53,556 nt of DNA. Origin: Symbiodinium natans. Its lineage: Eukaryota; Sar; Dinophyceae; Suessiales; Symbiodiniaceae. The stretch covers positions 30,001 through 83,556 of the forward strand of contig CAJNDS010000077.1 of assembly GCA_905221605.1 (NCBI GenBank), given 5' to 3'. Below the pieces are notes generated by a model. The model searched no databases. It was not told where the DNA came from and was given only the letters and a program-made list of their open reading frames with translations. A program made the position numbers and the translations under genes. How positions within the stretch are numbered: position 1 is the first letter of the stretch; each line of letters begins with the position of its first letter. Positions 19,066-30,761 of this stretch are shown piece by piece.

Positions 19066-19440
19066 AAGGATGCATCGTTTTGTTGGTGGCAAGAAGGGAG
19101 GCTCCCTCAGGGCAGGGCTGAATTCCATTGCACTCTTCTTTTTGCCTTCCTTCTCTCTTGTGTTTCCTATGTCTTCTGTTCTTTTGCTTTTAGGAAATTC
19201 AAGGGAACTGCTAAAAAAGGAGGAAGGAGTTGTTCTTGTCTCTTTTCGTTGCCCTTGCTCTTTTCTTTTCTCATTCAGCGAGAGAGGAAGAGACTGTAGG
19301 AGGAAAACAACAAAGAATGGACAAGAGCGCTTCTCTCTTATCTTGTTGAGAACAATGGATACGCCATCTTCTTGAAAAGGAGAAGCGGAACACAACGCAC
19401 ATATCGAAGACAAAAGAATACACGATGAGAAGAAGGGGGC
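19066..19440 (+). repeat. Module M4 of the pyrimidine-rich repeat field
   Basis: Starts GCATCGTTTTGTTGGTGGCA; contains AGGAAATTCAAGGGAACTGC and CAGCGAGAGAGGAAGAGACT, near-identical to blocks at 20265-20370 and 21836-21950. Confidence 0.85.
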
Positions 19441-19799
19441 GTTGCGTAGACAGACAAGACAATTCTGTTTTCATTGCTTTTCCATCGCTCTCTTCTCTCT
19501 TCAATTCTACCCCTGCCCTCTTCCTATTCCTTCTATGTTTTTACTCGTCTCAGAAAGGAATGGAAGGGCGGGCACTTTCCTTTTCTTTCGGTCTCGCTAC
19601 AGGCAAAAGAGGAGAATGGAGATGAAATGGAATGAGACAAGCTTCGGTAAGGACCCCTCGCCTCCTCTTCCCTGCATTTTCTTGTACCTTTTCCCATTGA
19701 GGCTCATTCACTACTTTCAGCATCCCTCCTCTTTAGTTTCCCTCTTTGTTCAGTTTGTTCTTACAGTGGGGGAACTGAACATGCAAGAACACACACACA

Positions 19800-19919
19800 A
19801 ATCTCGCTCCCTTCTCTCTTCTCTTCTCTTCAAGTCGCTTCGCTACTCTTCTCTTCTCTTCTCTTCTTCTCCTCTTCTCTTCTTCTCCTCTTCTCTTCTT
19901 CTCCTCTTCTCTTCTTCTC

Positions 19920-19964
<45 letters not shown>

Positions 19965-19970
19965 GTCTCT
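19800..19970 (+). repeat. TCTTCTCC and CT arrays
   Basis: CTCTTCTTCTC-type repeats followed by CT and GTCT units. Confidence 0.95.
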
Positions 19971-20061
19971 GTCTGGCTTCTTTGTTCTTTTCTTAAACCC
20001 GTGACAACTGGATACACAAGAGGACAAGGAAAAGAGAAGCTAACGGGCGGGAAAGAAGGAA

Positions 20062-20157
20062 GGATGGATTGTTTTGTTCGTGGCAAGAAGGGAGCCCCCG
20101 CCCCCCCGTAGAGCAGGGCTGAGAGCCCGTACACCCTCTCTTTTGCTTTCTCTCTTT

Positions 20158-20225
<68 letters not shown>

Positions 20226-20900
20226 GCGTTCCCAGGTCTTCTGTTCTTTAGCGTTTAGGAAATTCAAGGGAACTGCTAAAAAAGGAGGAAGGAGTTTTTC
20301 TTGTCTCTTTTCGTTGCCCTTGCTGGCCCTTGCTCTTTTCTTTTTTGTTCAGCGAGAGAGGAAGAGATTGTAGGAGGAAAACAGCAAAGAATGGACCAGA
20401 GTGCTTCTCTCTTATGTCATTGAGAGAGACGGGGAAGAAGTTCATCCTCCTCGCTTTTTCCGTATGCTTTGGCTCTTGTTTTGCAGACGAAAACATGAAT
20501 ACACAAGAAGACATGAAGAGGCAACTGGGAGAAAACGACAAGGAGCTCGCACGGGTGCTTCTCTTTTCTTACTGGCAAAATAAGACATGTTGGGTTGATT
20601 TCCTGTGTTGGCTCTCATGCGCCTTCTTTCTCTCCTGCGTGCCTATGTCTTCTGTTCATGGTTTGAGGAGATTCAAAGGGACAGAAAAGATAGGCGACAA
20701 AGGTTTACCTGTCCCTTTCGCTGTCCTTGATCTTAAGAATCTTGTCTCAGTCAGCGAGAGAGGAAGACACAGTAGAAGCGAAACAGTAGGAATGCTTGAA
20801 AAAACAACGGATACATAAGAGGAAGAAGAAGAAACTCCCGCTCCTCGCTTCTCGATCTTGTTCAGCTCTCTTCATGCAGAGTAGCAACATGAACACGCAA
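20062..20900 (+). repeat. Modules M5 and M6
   Basis: M5 begins TTGTTTTGTTCGTGGCAAGA and contains a CT run (20155-20222). M6 (20580-20900) resembles M2/M3. TTGCAG at 20481 and ATGCAG at 20874 precede ACATGAA-containing purine stretches. Confidence 0.8.
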
Positions 20901-20947
20901 GGAAAAATCATCTCCTACCTTTATCCTTCCTTTTCTCCCTTCTCCCT

Positions 20948-21277
20948 TCTCCCTTCTCTCTTCTCTCTTCTCTCTTCTCTCTTCTCTCTTCTCTCTTCTC
21001 TCTTCTCTCTGCTCTCTGCTCTCTGCTCTCTGCTCTCTGCTCTCTGCTCTCTGCTCTCTGCTCTCTGCTCTCTGCTCTCTGCTCTCTGCTCTCTGCTCTC
21101 TGCTCTCTGCTCTCTGCTCTCTGCTCTCAGCTCTCAGCTCTCAGCTCTCAGCTCTCAGCTCTCAGCTCTCAGCTCTCAGCTCTCAGCTCTCAGCTCTCAG
21201 CTCTCAGCTCTCAGCTCTCAGCTCTCAGCTCTCAGCTCTCAGCTCTCAGCTCTCAGCTCTCAGCTCTCAGCTCTCAG

Positions 21278-21282
<5 letters not shown>
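20948..21282 (+). repeat. Three-stage heptamer ladder
   Basis: About 9 TTCTCTC units, then 17 TGCTCTC units (from about 21010), then exactly 22 AGCTCTC units (21129-21282). Each block is almost pure and differs from the next by one base. Confidence 0.97.
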
Positions 21283-21315
<33 letters not shown>

Positions 21316-21707
21316 TTGTCCCTTTCTTCGAGACGAGAAGCAGATGGATAAGACGAGATGGAAAGAGAGATTCTTTGCTTCGCTGCAGAATGTGGTGTGA
21401 AAACAACAGTAGACTGTTTGGGGAGCAAGTCTTCCCTTTGCTCTTTTTGGGCATACAACAGGGCGAAGAAATTCCTTCTCCCCTCTTATCCCTGTTCTGT
21501 AGTCTATCGTTACAGAAAGACAAATACATATACAAGGTGCCAGTTTCACTCTTGTCCCACTCCTTTAGCGCTTTTCTTACAGCAGAAAAGCTGAACATGC
21601 AAGAATACAGCCTCCTCTCTCTTCTCTCTTCTTTGTTCTCTTGTACGTGACAAATGAATACACAAGAGGACAAGGAAAAGAGAAGTTAATGGGCGGGAAA
21701 GAGGGCA

Positions 21708-22130
21708 GGGTGGATTGCTTTGTTCCTGGCAAGAAGGGAGCCCCCCCCCCCCCGTAGAGCAGGGCTGAGAGCCCTTACACCCTCTCTTTTGCTTTCTTTC
21801 TCTCCTGCGTTCCCAGGTCTTCTGTTCTTTTGCGTTTAGGAAATTCAAGGGAACTGCTAAAAAAGGAGGAAGGAGTTTTTCTTGTCTCTTTTCGTTGCCC
21901 TTGCTGGCCCTTGCTCTTTTCTTTTCTCGTTCAGCGAGAGAGGAAGAGACTGCAGGGGGCAAACAACAAAGAATGGACAAGAGCCCTTCTCTCTTATCTT
22001 ATTGAGAAACTGATAGGTAAGAGGAGGAAGAAACTCCCCTCCCCTCAGTCTCCATCTCTTCTCTTCTTTTCTCTTCTTTACGTGCTCCTCTCAAACCGAA
22101 GACAAAAGAACAAACGATGAAGGGAACATG
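21708..22130 (+). repeat. Module M7
   Basis: Near-copy of M5 (TTCCTGGCAAGAAGGGAGCC, then AGAGCAGGGCTGAGAGCCC) without the CT run; ends in CTCTTCTTT-rich sequence. Confidence 0.85.
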
Positions 22131-23100
22131 ATATCGACTGTTTTGGCTATCCTTCTTGCTTCTCATTGCTGTTCCATCGTTCTCTTCTCTCTTCAAGTCT
22201 GTCCAGATATTTTCTTTTTTCCTTTCGACGAGGAGCAGCTAGAATTTCTACCCACATCTTGTAGGTATGTATCGTATATGTATTGTATATCACATAGAGA
22301 AATGGAGAGGAAAGGGCGGGAATCCTCAAACCGTAAGACTAGGATTTGAGGGCATTGGGTTTTTGTATGTAACCCCGATCCAGCGAGAATATTGTGAGCA
22401 AGTATCTGGGTTCTGGGCCTTCCCACAAGCCCAACTTGCTCGCAAGTACATGGGTTGTCATTTCAATGTTTCCCAAAGGGTCACCCAGAACAATTCTCAT
22501 TTCTCACACACACATCATCCCCAATACTCACAAATACATATCTCATAAACCCTTCTCGTTTAAGGTTTAGATTTGAGCGTATTCGACGAAGGCTTAGGGT
22601 AAATTCCAAGATTTACACATGCTTCTTATTTAGTTTTGGGACATAGCCTTATTCCTAAACCTATTCCTTTAACGTTTAAGACCAAAACGCACGCATGAGC
22701 CTTAGTTGTTTAAGGTTTTGCGCCGGACACTGAGGTTTATTAATTCTAGATTCTTAAACCACGCACCTGGGCACGACGAGGTTGCGGGAAAGGGGGGAGA
22801 ATCGCGAACCTTATGGCTGAAGCTTAAGCCTAACCCTATTCCAAACCATATTCGCTGAAGATCTAGTGAATTCAGATCGGATTTAGGGGAAAACAATGAG
22901 TGAACGCTTCGCTTAGCATTTTCCTTTTCCTCTTTTCAGGAGATAAAACTCGGAGGGTTCTTTCAGAAGAAGATTGTTGATACTTAACGAATATGCCACA
23001 GAGGCCCCTTAAAATTAAAAAAAATCTCTTACATTCTTTAAAACCCTTGAAGATTGAAAAGGAACAAGTCTTCTGAGCAAGGACTCGGAAGGACCCTTTA
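22131..23100. other. AT-richer sequence without recognisable gene
   Basis: No open frame above 100 codons, no telomeric tract, no clear repeat. Confidence 0.45.
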
Positions 23101-23104
23101 CACA

Positions 23105-24060
23105 GCTCCATCTCAGACCAAAACATAAGGGTTTTCACCAAATTGCTCATTTTGTTGGATTTTTTCCCCTTTTTTGCTCCTTCAGGTACCCCAACTTAAC
23201 ATAAGGATTTTCACCAAATTGCTCATTGCGGTGACTTTTTCCAATTTTGCACCTTCACGGACCCCCAATGAAGGCCAAAAACAAAAGGGTTTTCACCAAA
23301 TTGCTGATGTTGATGATTTTGCGTCTTGCACGGACCCCAGCTAAAGCCAAAAACATAGGTGTTTTCGCCAAATTGTTCATTTGGGCGATTTTTGGCAATT
23401 TTGCACCTTCACAGACCCCCAGGTAAGGCAAAAACATCCGGATTTTCAATTTTTCGTGATTTTTTGCAATTTTGCGCGTTCACCGACCCTCAGCTAAGGC
23501 CAAAACAAAAGGATTTTCATCAAATTGCTGATTTTTGTGATTTTCCTGAGTTTGGTTGTTTTTTGCAATGTGGCGCCTTGACGGACCCCTATCCAAGGCC
23601 AAAACATAAGGATTTCCATCAAACTGCTGCTTTTGGTGCTTTTTGTAATTTTGCGCCTGCGCCCACCCCCAGCTAAGGCCAAAACATAAGGATGTTACCA
23701 GATTGCGACTTTTGGTAATTTTGCGCCTTCACCGGCTTATTTAGGTGATTTGTTTGCAACGTGGCGCCTTGACGAACCCCTACCTAAGGCCAAAACATAT
23801 TTTCGTGATTGTTTGCGATGTGGCGCCTTGACGGACCCCTATCTAAGGACAAAACATGAGCATTTTCACCAAATTGCTCATTTTTGTGGGCAATTTTGCG
23901 CCTTCACAGACACCAATCTAAGGCCAAAACACAAGGATTTTCACAAAATTGCTAGTTTTTGTGATTTTTGGCATCTAACAGAAGGATTTTCACCAAGTTG
24001 CTCATTAGGCGCAATCTTGCACCTTCACAGACCCGCCTATCTAAGGCAAAAAAAAGGATT
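23105..24060 (+). repeat. Degenerate ~80-95 bp tandem repeat, about 10 copies
   Basis: Recurring AAGGATTTTCACCAAATTGC, TTTTGCAATTTTGCGCCTTC and CGGACCCCNRNYTAAGGC blocks with frequent indels. Confidence 0.9.
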
Positions 24061-24065
24061 TGACT

Positions 24066-24225
24066 GGAGCAAAAATTGAACCCAAAATCTCAGGGACCAG
24101 GTCTTGCGATTTGACTCTTTGAAGCAAAAATTGAACCCAAAATCTTAGGGACCAGGGCTTGCTATTTGACTCTTTGGAGCAAAAATTGAGCCCGAAATCT
24201 TAAGGACCAGGGCTTTAAATTATGA
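24066..24225 (+). repeat. 55-bp tandem repeat, 3 copies
   Basis: GAGCAAAAATTGAACCCAAA ... GACTCTTTG repeats at 24066, 24121 and 24176. Confidence 0.95.
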
Positions 24226-26450
24226 GTCTGGGCCTCCCCCCAATACTACATTACGAGCCCGGGCCTTCTCCCAATACTAAATTACGAGCCCGGGCCTTCT
24301 CCCAATACTAAATTACGAGCCCGGGCCTTCTCCCAATACTAAATTACGAGCCCGGACCTTCCCCCAATATTAAATTACGAGCCCGGCCTTCCCCCAATAC
24401 TAAATTACGAGCCCGGGCCTTCCCCCAATACTAAATTACGAGCCCGGGCCTTCCCCCAATACTAAATTACGAGCCCGGGCCTTCTGCCAATACTAAATTA
24501 CGAGCTCGGGCCTTCTTTTCTTGCCAGACTGGTCTGCCCGTGCCCCCCCCTCCCCAAACTATTCGAACTATTCGAAATTATTCGAACTATTCGAACCCCC
24601 TTGGTTCGAATTTTCGAATAGTTCGAATAGTTTGAATAGTTTGGGCGCCCCAGGCCGGGCCCCAAACTATTCGAAAATTATGAGCCCGGGCCTTCTCCCA
24701 GAACTAAATTACGAGCCCGGGCCTTCTCCCAATACTAAATTACGAGCCCGGGCCTTCCCCCAATACTAAATAACGAGCCCGGCCTTCCCCCAATACTAAA
24801 TTACGAGCCCGGGCCTTCCCCCAATACTAAATTACGAGCCCGAGCCTTCCCTTCCTTTCCAGACTGGTCTCCCCGGGCCCCCCCCCCAAACTATTCGAAC
24901 TATTCGAACTATTCGAAATTATTCGAACTATTCGAACCCGCTTGGTTCGAATAGTTCGAATAGTTTCGAATAGTTCAAATGTTTGAATAGTTTGGGCGCC
25001 CCAGGCCAGGCCCCAAACTATTCGAACACCCCCCCTCCCAACACTAAATACGAGCCCGGGCCTTCTCAGAATACTAAATTACGAGCCCGGGCATTCCCCC
25101 AATACTAAATTACGAGCCCGAGCCTTCTCCCAATACTAAATTACGAGCCCGGACCTTCCCCCAACACTAAATTACGAGCCCGTGCCTTCCCCCAATACTA
25201 AATTACGAGCCCGTGCCTTCCCCCAATACTAAATTACGAGCCAGGCCCTTCTCCCAATACTAAATTACGAGCCAGGGCCTTCCCCTCCTTTCCAGACTGG
25301 TCTCCCCGGCCCCCCCCCCAAACTATTCGAACTATTCGAACTATTCGAAATTATTCCAATAATTCGAATAATTTCGAATAGTTCGAATAGTTCGAATAGT
25401 TTGGGCGCCCCAGGCCGGGCCTCAAACTATTCGAACACCCCCCTCCCAATACTAAATTACGAGCCGGGCCTTCTCCCAACACTAAATTACGAGCCCGGGC
25501 CTTCTCCCAATACTAAATTACGAGCCCGGGCCTTCTCCCAATATTAAATGACGAGCCCGGGCCTTCCAATTACGAGCCCGGCCTTCCCCCAATACTAAAT
25601 TACGAGCCCGGGCCTTAGCCCAATACTAAATTACGAGCCCGAGCCTTCCCTTCCTTTCCAGACTGGTCTCCCCGGCCCCCCCCCCCCCAAACAATTCGAA
25701 CTATTCGAACTATTCGAAATTATTCGAACTATTCGAACCCCCTTGGTTCGAATAGTTCGAATAGTTTCGAATAGTTCGAATAGTTTGAATAGTTTGGGCG
25801 CCCCAGGCCACGCCCCAAACTATTCGAACACCCCCCCTCCCAATCCTAAATCGGGCCTTCTCCCAATACTAAATTACGAGCCCGGGCCTTCTCCCAATAC
25901 TAAATGACGAGCCCGGACCTTCCCCCAATACTAAATTACGAGCCCGGACCTTCCCCCAATACTAAATTACGAGCCCGTGCCTTCCCCCAATACTAAATTA
26001 CGAGCCAGGCCCTTCTCCCAATACTAAATTACGAGCCAGGGCCTTCCCCTCCTTTCCAGACTGGTCTCCCCGGGCCCCCCCCCAAACTATTCGAACTATT
26101 CGAACTATTCGAAATTATTCGAACTATTCGAACCCACTTGGTTCGAATAGTTCGAATAGTTTCAAATAGTTCGAATAGTTTGAATAGTTTGGGCGCCCCA
26201 GGCCGGGCCCCAAACTACTCCCAATACTAAATTACGAGCCCGGGCCTTCTCCCAATCTTAAATTACGAGCCCGGGCCTTCTCTCAATACTAAATTACGAG
26301 CCCGGACCTTCCCCGAATTCTAAATTACGAGCCCGGGCCTTCCCCCAATACTAAATTACCTGCCCCGAATACTAAATTACGAGCCCGGGCCTTCCCCCAA
26401 TACTAAATTACGAGCCAGGGCCTTCTCCCAATCGAGCACGAGCCTTCTTT
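24226..26450 (+). repeat. 31-bp minisatellite with hairpin inserts
   Basis: Unit CCAATACTAAATTACGAGCC followed by CGGGCCTTCTC, about fifty copies. It is interrupted at about 24540, 24880, 25310, 25680 and 26080 by CTTTCCAGACTGGTCTCCCC plus CTATTCGAA hairpins and GGGCGCCCCAGGCC. Confidence 0.95.
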
Positions 26451-26479
26451 CCAGACTGGTCTCCCCGGGCACCCCACCC

Positions 26480-26560
26480 CCCTAAACTATTCGAACTATT
26501 CGAACTATTCGAAATTTTTCAAACTATTCGAACCCCCTTGGCTCGAATAGTTCGAATAGT
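26480..26560. repeat. CTATTCGAA hairpin joining two arrays
   Basis: Three forward units, a short centre, then inverted units TTCGAATAG, leading into the 87-bp array. Confidence 0.9.
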
Positions 26561-26574
26561 TTGGGGCATCAGTT

Positions 26575-27850
26575 TTGTGCGGCATTTGCAGGACTTTTGC
26601 AGGGTGCCAAGGGGATCCCGGCAAATTTCGACCCGCAAAGTTGTTCCTACCCGTTCCCGTTTTGTGTGATATTTGCGGGACTTTTGCAGGGCGCCAAGGG
26701 GATCCCGGCAAATTTCGACCCGCCAAGTTGTTCCTACCCGTTCCCGTTTTGCGTGGCATTTGCAGGACTTTTTCAGGGCGCCAAGGGGATCCCGGCAAAT
26801 TTCGACCCGCAAATGTTGTTCCTACCCGTTCCCGTTTTGTGTGGTATTTGCAGGACTTTTGCAGGGCGCCAAGGGGATCCCGGCAAATTTCGACCTGCCA
26901 AGTTGTTCCTACCTGTTCCCATTTTGTGCGGTACTTGAAGAACTTTTCCAGGGTGCCAAGGGGATCCCGGCAAATTTCGACCCGCAAAGTTGTTCCTACC
27001 CGTTCCCGTTTTGTGTGTTATTTGCGGGACTTTTGCAGGGCGCCAAGGGGATCCCGGCAAATTTCGACCCGCCAAGTTGTTCCTACCCGTTCCCGTTTTG
27101 TGTGGCATTTGCAGGACTTTTTCAGGGTGCCAAGGGGATCCCGGCAAATTTCGACCCGCAAAGTTGTTCCTACCCGTTCCCGTTTTGTGTGATATTTGCG
27201 GGACTTTTGCAGGGCGCCAAGGGGATCCCGGCAAATTTCGACCCGCAAAGTTGTTCCTACCCGTTCCCGTGTTGTGTGGTATTTGCGGGACTTTTGCAGG
27301 GTGCCAAGGGGATCCCGGCAAATTTCGACCCGCAAAGTTGTTCCTACCCGTTCCCGTTTCGTGTGGTATTTGTAGGACTTTTGCAGGGTGCCAAGGGGAT
27401 CCCGGCAAATTTCGACCCGCAAAGTTATTCCTACCCGTTCCCGTTTTGTGTGGTATTTGCGGGACTTTTGCAGGGCGCCAAGGGGATCCCGGCAAATTTC
27501 GACCCGCCAAGGTGTTCCTACCCATTCCCGTTTTGTGTGGTATTTGCGGGACTTTTGCAGGGTGCCAAGGGGATCCCGGCAAATTTCGACCCGCAAATGT
27601 TGTTCCTACCCGTTCCCGTTTTGCGTGGTATTTGCGGGACTTTTCCAGGGTGCCAAGGGGATCCCGGCAAATTTCGACCCGCAAAGTTGTTCCTACCCGT
27701 TCCCGTTTTGTGTGGTATTTGCGGGACTTTTGCAGGGTGCCAAGGGGATCCCGGCAAATTTCGACCCGCAAAGTTGTTCCTACCCGTTCCCGTTTTGTGC
27801 GGTATTTGCGGGACTTTTGCAGGGTGCCAAGGGGATTCCGGCAAATTTTG
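26575..27850 (+). repeat. 87-bp tandem repeat, about 14-15 copies
   Basis: Unit includes GCCAAGGGGATCCCGGCAAA, TTTCGACCCGCAAAGTTG and TTCCTACCCGTTCCCGTTTT. The 87-bp period is 29 codons and free of stops in several frames on both strands, which explains frames near 390 codons. I treat it as a non-coding satellite. Confidence 0.95.
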
Positions 27851-27899
27851 AATTTTGGGGGCCCCAGGCCGGCGCGAACCCCCCTTCCTCCCAAACTGG

Positions 27900-29545
27900 T
27901 CTCCCCGGGCCCCCCCCAAACTATTCGAACTATTCGAACTATTCGAAACTATTCGAACTATTCGAACCCCCCTGGTTCGAATAGTTCGAATAGTTCGAAT
28001 AGTTTGGGGCACCAGCCCTCGCCCCCAAACTATTCGAACTATTCGAACCCCCCTGGTTCGAATAGTTCGAATAGTTCGAATAGTTTGGGGCACCAGCCCT
28101 CGCGCCCAAACTATTCGAACTATTCGAACCCCCCTGGTTCGAATAGTACGAATAGTTTCGAATAGTTCGAATAGTTCGAATAGTTTGGGAGCCCGGCCTG
28201 GGGCCCCCACACTATTCGAACTATTCGAACCCCCCTTCCTCCCAAACTGGTCCCCCCGGGGACCCCCCAAACTATTCGAACTATTCGAACTATTCGAAGC
28301 TATTCGAACTATTCGAACCCCCCTGGTTCGAATAGTTCGAATAGTTCGAATAGTTTGGGGCACCAGCCCTCGCGCCCAAACTATTCGAACTATTCGAACC
28401 CCCCTGGTTCGAATAGTTCGAATAGTTTCGAATAGTTCGAATAGTTTAGGGGGCCCGGCCTGGGGCCCCCACACTATTCGAACTATTCGAACCCCCCTTC
28501 CTCCCAAACTGGTCCCCCCGGGGACCCCCCAAACTATTCGAACTATTCGAAACTATTCGAACTATTCGAACCCCCCTGGTTCGAATAGTTCGAATAGTTC
28601 GAATAGTTTGGGGCACCAGCCCTCGCGCCCAAACTATTCGAACTATTCGAACCCCCCTGGTTCGAATAGTTCGAATAGTTTCGAATAGTTCGAATAGTTC
28701 GAATAGTTTGGGGGCCCGGCCTGGGGCCCCCACACTATTCGAACTATTCGAACCCCCTTCCTCCCAAACTGGTCTCCCCGGGGACCCCCCAAACTATTCG
28801 AACTATTCGAACTATTCGAAACTATTCGAACTATTCGAACCCCCCTGGTTCGAATAGTTCGAATAGTTCGAATAGTTTGGGGCACCAGCCCTCGCGCCCA
28901 AACTATTCGAACTATTCGAACTATTCGAACCAGGGGGGTTCGAATAGTTCGAATAGTTTCGAATAGTTCGAATAGTTCGAATAGTTTGGGGGCCCGGCCT
29001 GGGGCCCCCACACTATTCGAACTATTCGAACCCCCTTCCTCCCAAACTGGTCTCCCCGGGCACGCCCCAAACTATTCGAACTATTCGAAACTATTCGAAC
29101 TATTCGAACCCCCCTGGTTCGAATAGTTCGAATAGTTCGAATAGTTTGGGGCACCAGCCCTCGCGCCCAAACTATTCGAACTATTCGAACCCCCCTGGTT
29201 CGAATAGTTCGAATAGTTCGAATAGTTTAGGGCACCAGGCCGGGCCCCCAAACTATTCGAACTATTCGAACCCCTCTGGTTCGAATAGTTCGAATAGTTT
29301 CGAATAGTTCGAATAGTTCGAATAGTTTGGGGGCCCCAGGCCGGGCCCCCAAACTATTCGAACCCATCTGGTTCGAATAGTTCGAATAGTTTGGGGCACC
29401 AGGCCATGCCCCCAAACTATTCGAACTATTCGAACCCCTCTGGTTCGAATAGTTCGAATAGTTTAGAATAGTTCGAATAGTTCGAATAGTTTGGGGACCC
29501 CAGGCCGGGCCCCCAAACCATTCAAACTATTCGAACCCCCGTTTG
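27900..29545. repeat. CTATTCGAA hairpin field
   Basis: More than a dozen hairpins made of 2-5 forward CTATTCGAA units, a short CCCCCCTGG-type centre, and 2-5 inverted units. They are separated by GGGGCACCAGCCCTCGCGCC or GGGGGCCCGGCCTGGGGCCC spacers. TTCGAA is itself palindromic. Confidence 0.95.
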
Positions 29546-29596
29546 AAAGTTCAGAAAAGACGCATGGTCACATAATACAGGAAGGTTCCTCGTACA

Positions 29597-29850
29597 TATA
29601 TATATATGTATATATATATACATATACATATATATATATATACATATATATGTGGATACATATGTATATATATATATATACATGTACATATACATATACA
29701 TATGTATATACATATATATATATATGTACATGTATGTTTGTATGTATGTATGTATGTATGTATGTATGTATGTATGTGTGTATGTATGTATGTATGTATG
29801 TATGTACGTATGTATGTATGTATGTATGTATGTATGTATGTATGTATGTG
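29597..29850. repeat. TA and TATG microsatellites
   Basis: TATATACATA-type repeats to about 29730, then a long TATG run with single GTGTG and TACG interruptions. Confidence 0.97.
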
Positions 29851-29878
29851 AGTATACTAAGAGTCCCCAGATTATCAG

Positions 29879-29960
29879 ATTCCCCCTTGGAGGACGGCAG
29901 CACGAAAATGGTCAGAGAGCAGCTGCGGCAGGAGCGCGACCAGGCTCCGCTCGGCTCAGG
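29879..29960 (+). CDS. Exon candidate, charged helix
   Basis: ATTATCAG (ending 29878) precedes codons reading SPLEDGSTKMVREQLRQERD then QAPLGSG. The REQLRQERDQ stretch is typical of a coiled coil. TTTAGGG units start about 30017. The left side is a TATG microsatellite rather than CCCTAAA. The donor is not clear. Confidence 0.3.
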
Positions 29961-30016
29961 GCTTTGGGGGTTCAGGGTTTCCAGGGGTTTCCAGGGGTTT
30001 CCAGGGGTTTCCAGGG

Positions 30017-30082
30017 ATTTCGGGTTTAGGGTCTGGGGTTTAGGGTTTAGGGTTTAGGGTTTAGGGTTTAGGGTTTAGGGTT
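30017..30082 (+). repeat. TTTAGGG tract, 9 units
   Basis: Preceded by five GGTTTCCAGG decamers (29975-30018), a variant array. Confidence 0.95.
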
Positions 30083-30244
30083 TGGGCGTTTAGTTTTCTC
30101 ACGGATGGGCATATTTATGTGGGCTTTTGGGGTTGAGGGTGGGGGGCTTAAGGTTTAGGGCCTGGGCCCGAACTGGGCCGAAATGTCACTAAACCCTTGG
30201 GTCACTCAAGCCACAGCACTCTGCAGCAATCTCCGAAACCCTTG

Positions 30245-30404
30245 CACCCTAAACCCTAATCCCTAAACACGATTTTCTAAACCCTAACCCCCCCCCCCCC
30301 CCCTTTCAAGACCCCTTTGCACCTAAACCCTAATCAAAAACACTAAATTCTAATCCCTAAGCCCAAATCCCTAGACCTTAACCCTAAACCCTAAACCCCC
30401 TCTT
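30245..30404 (-). repeat. Degenerate CCCTAAA stretch with poly-C
   Basis: Scattered CCCTAAT, CACTAAA and TCCCTAA units and a C run at 30289-30303. Confidence 0.7.
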
Positions 30405-30615
30405 ACACCCCTCTTCGACCCCTCTTGCGCTTTTCTGGAGCCTCCGAAGTGGCTAGTGCTAAGTGCGAGCATCCCCGGCAAACCCAGATTCGGTCATGTG
30501 TGCTAGCATTTCAAGGAGCGGGTTCGTGTTTGCAGCAAGCTCTAACCCATTGAATTTCGGGTCCTTCTACCCTACACTCTACACCATAAGCCCTCCGAAA
30601 CGGGAAACAGTAGAA
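30405..30615. other. Unique islet, nothing recognised
   Basis: About 210 bp with no convincing exon signals. Confidence 0.3.
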
Positions 30616-30616
30616 A

Positions 30617-30675
30617 CCCCTAAACCCCTAAACCCCTAAACCCCTAAACCCCTAAACCCCTAAACCCCTAAACCC
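30617..30675 (-). repeat. CCCCTAAA octamer array, 7 units
   Basis: Homogeneous 8-bp variant of the telomeric heptamer. Confidence 0.97.
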
Positions 30676-30761
30676 AAAGTCCAAAAAGGGAAAGTGCATA
30701 TCAAGCCGAAGTCCTCAAATGTCCTGGGCCTTTGTTCCGCGCCACCCGCCCGAAGCCATTG

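Noticed and set aside
24226-26450. CRISPR-like regular 31-bp repeats
   Set aside because: Units are contiguous with no unique spacers and the DNA is eukaryotic; a minisatellite.
26505-27894. Frames of 370-390 codons in the 87-bp array
   Set aside because: Open in several frames on both strands because the period is divisible by three; no start context or splice signal.
27855-29154. Frames rich in LFELFE, NYSNYS or RIVRIV
   Set aside because: The CTATTCGAA unit is 9 bp and so open in any frame; palindromic units give the same on both strands.
29522-30029. Tyr/Ile/Cys/Met-rich frames around 29.6 kb
   Set aside because: Translations of TA and TATG microsatellites; only the 29879-29960 segment is kept as an exon candidate.
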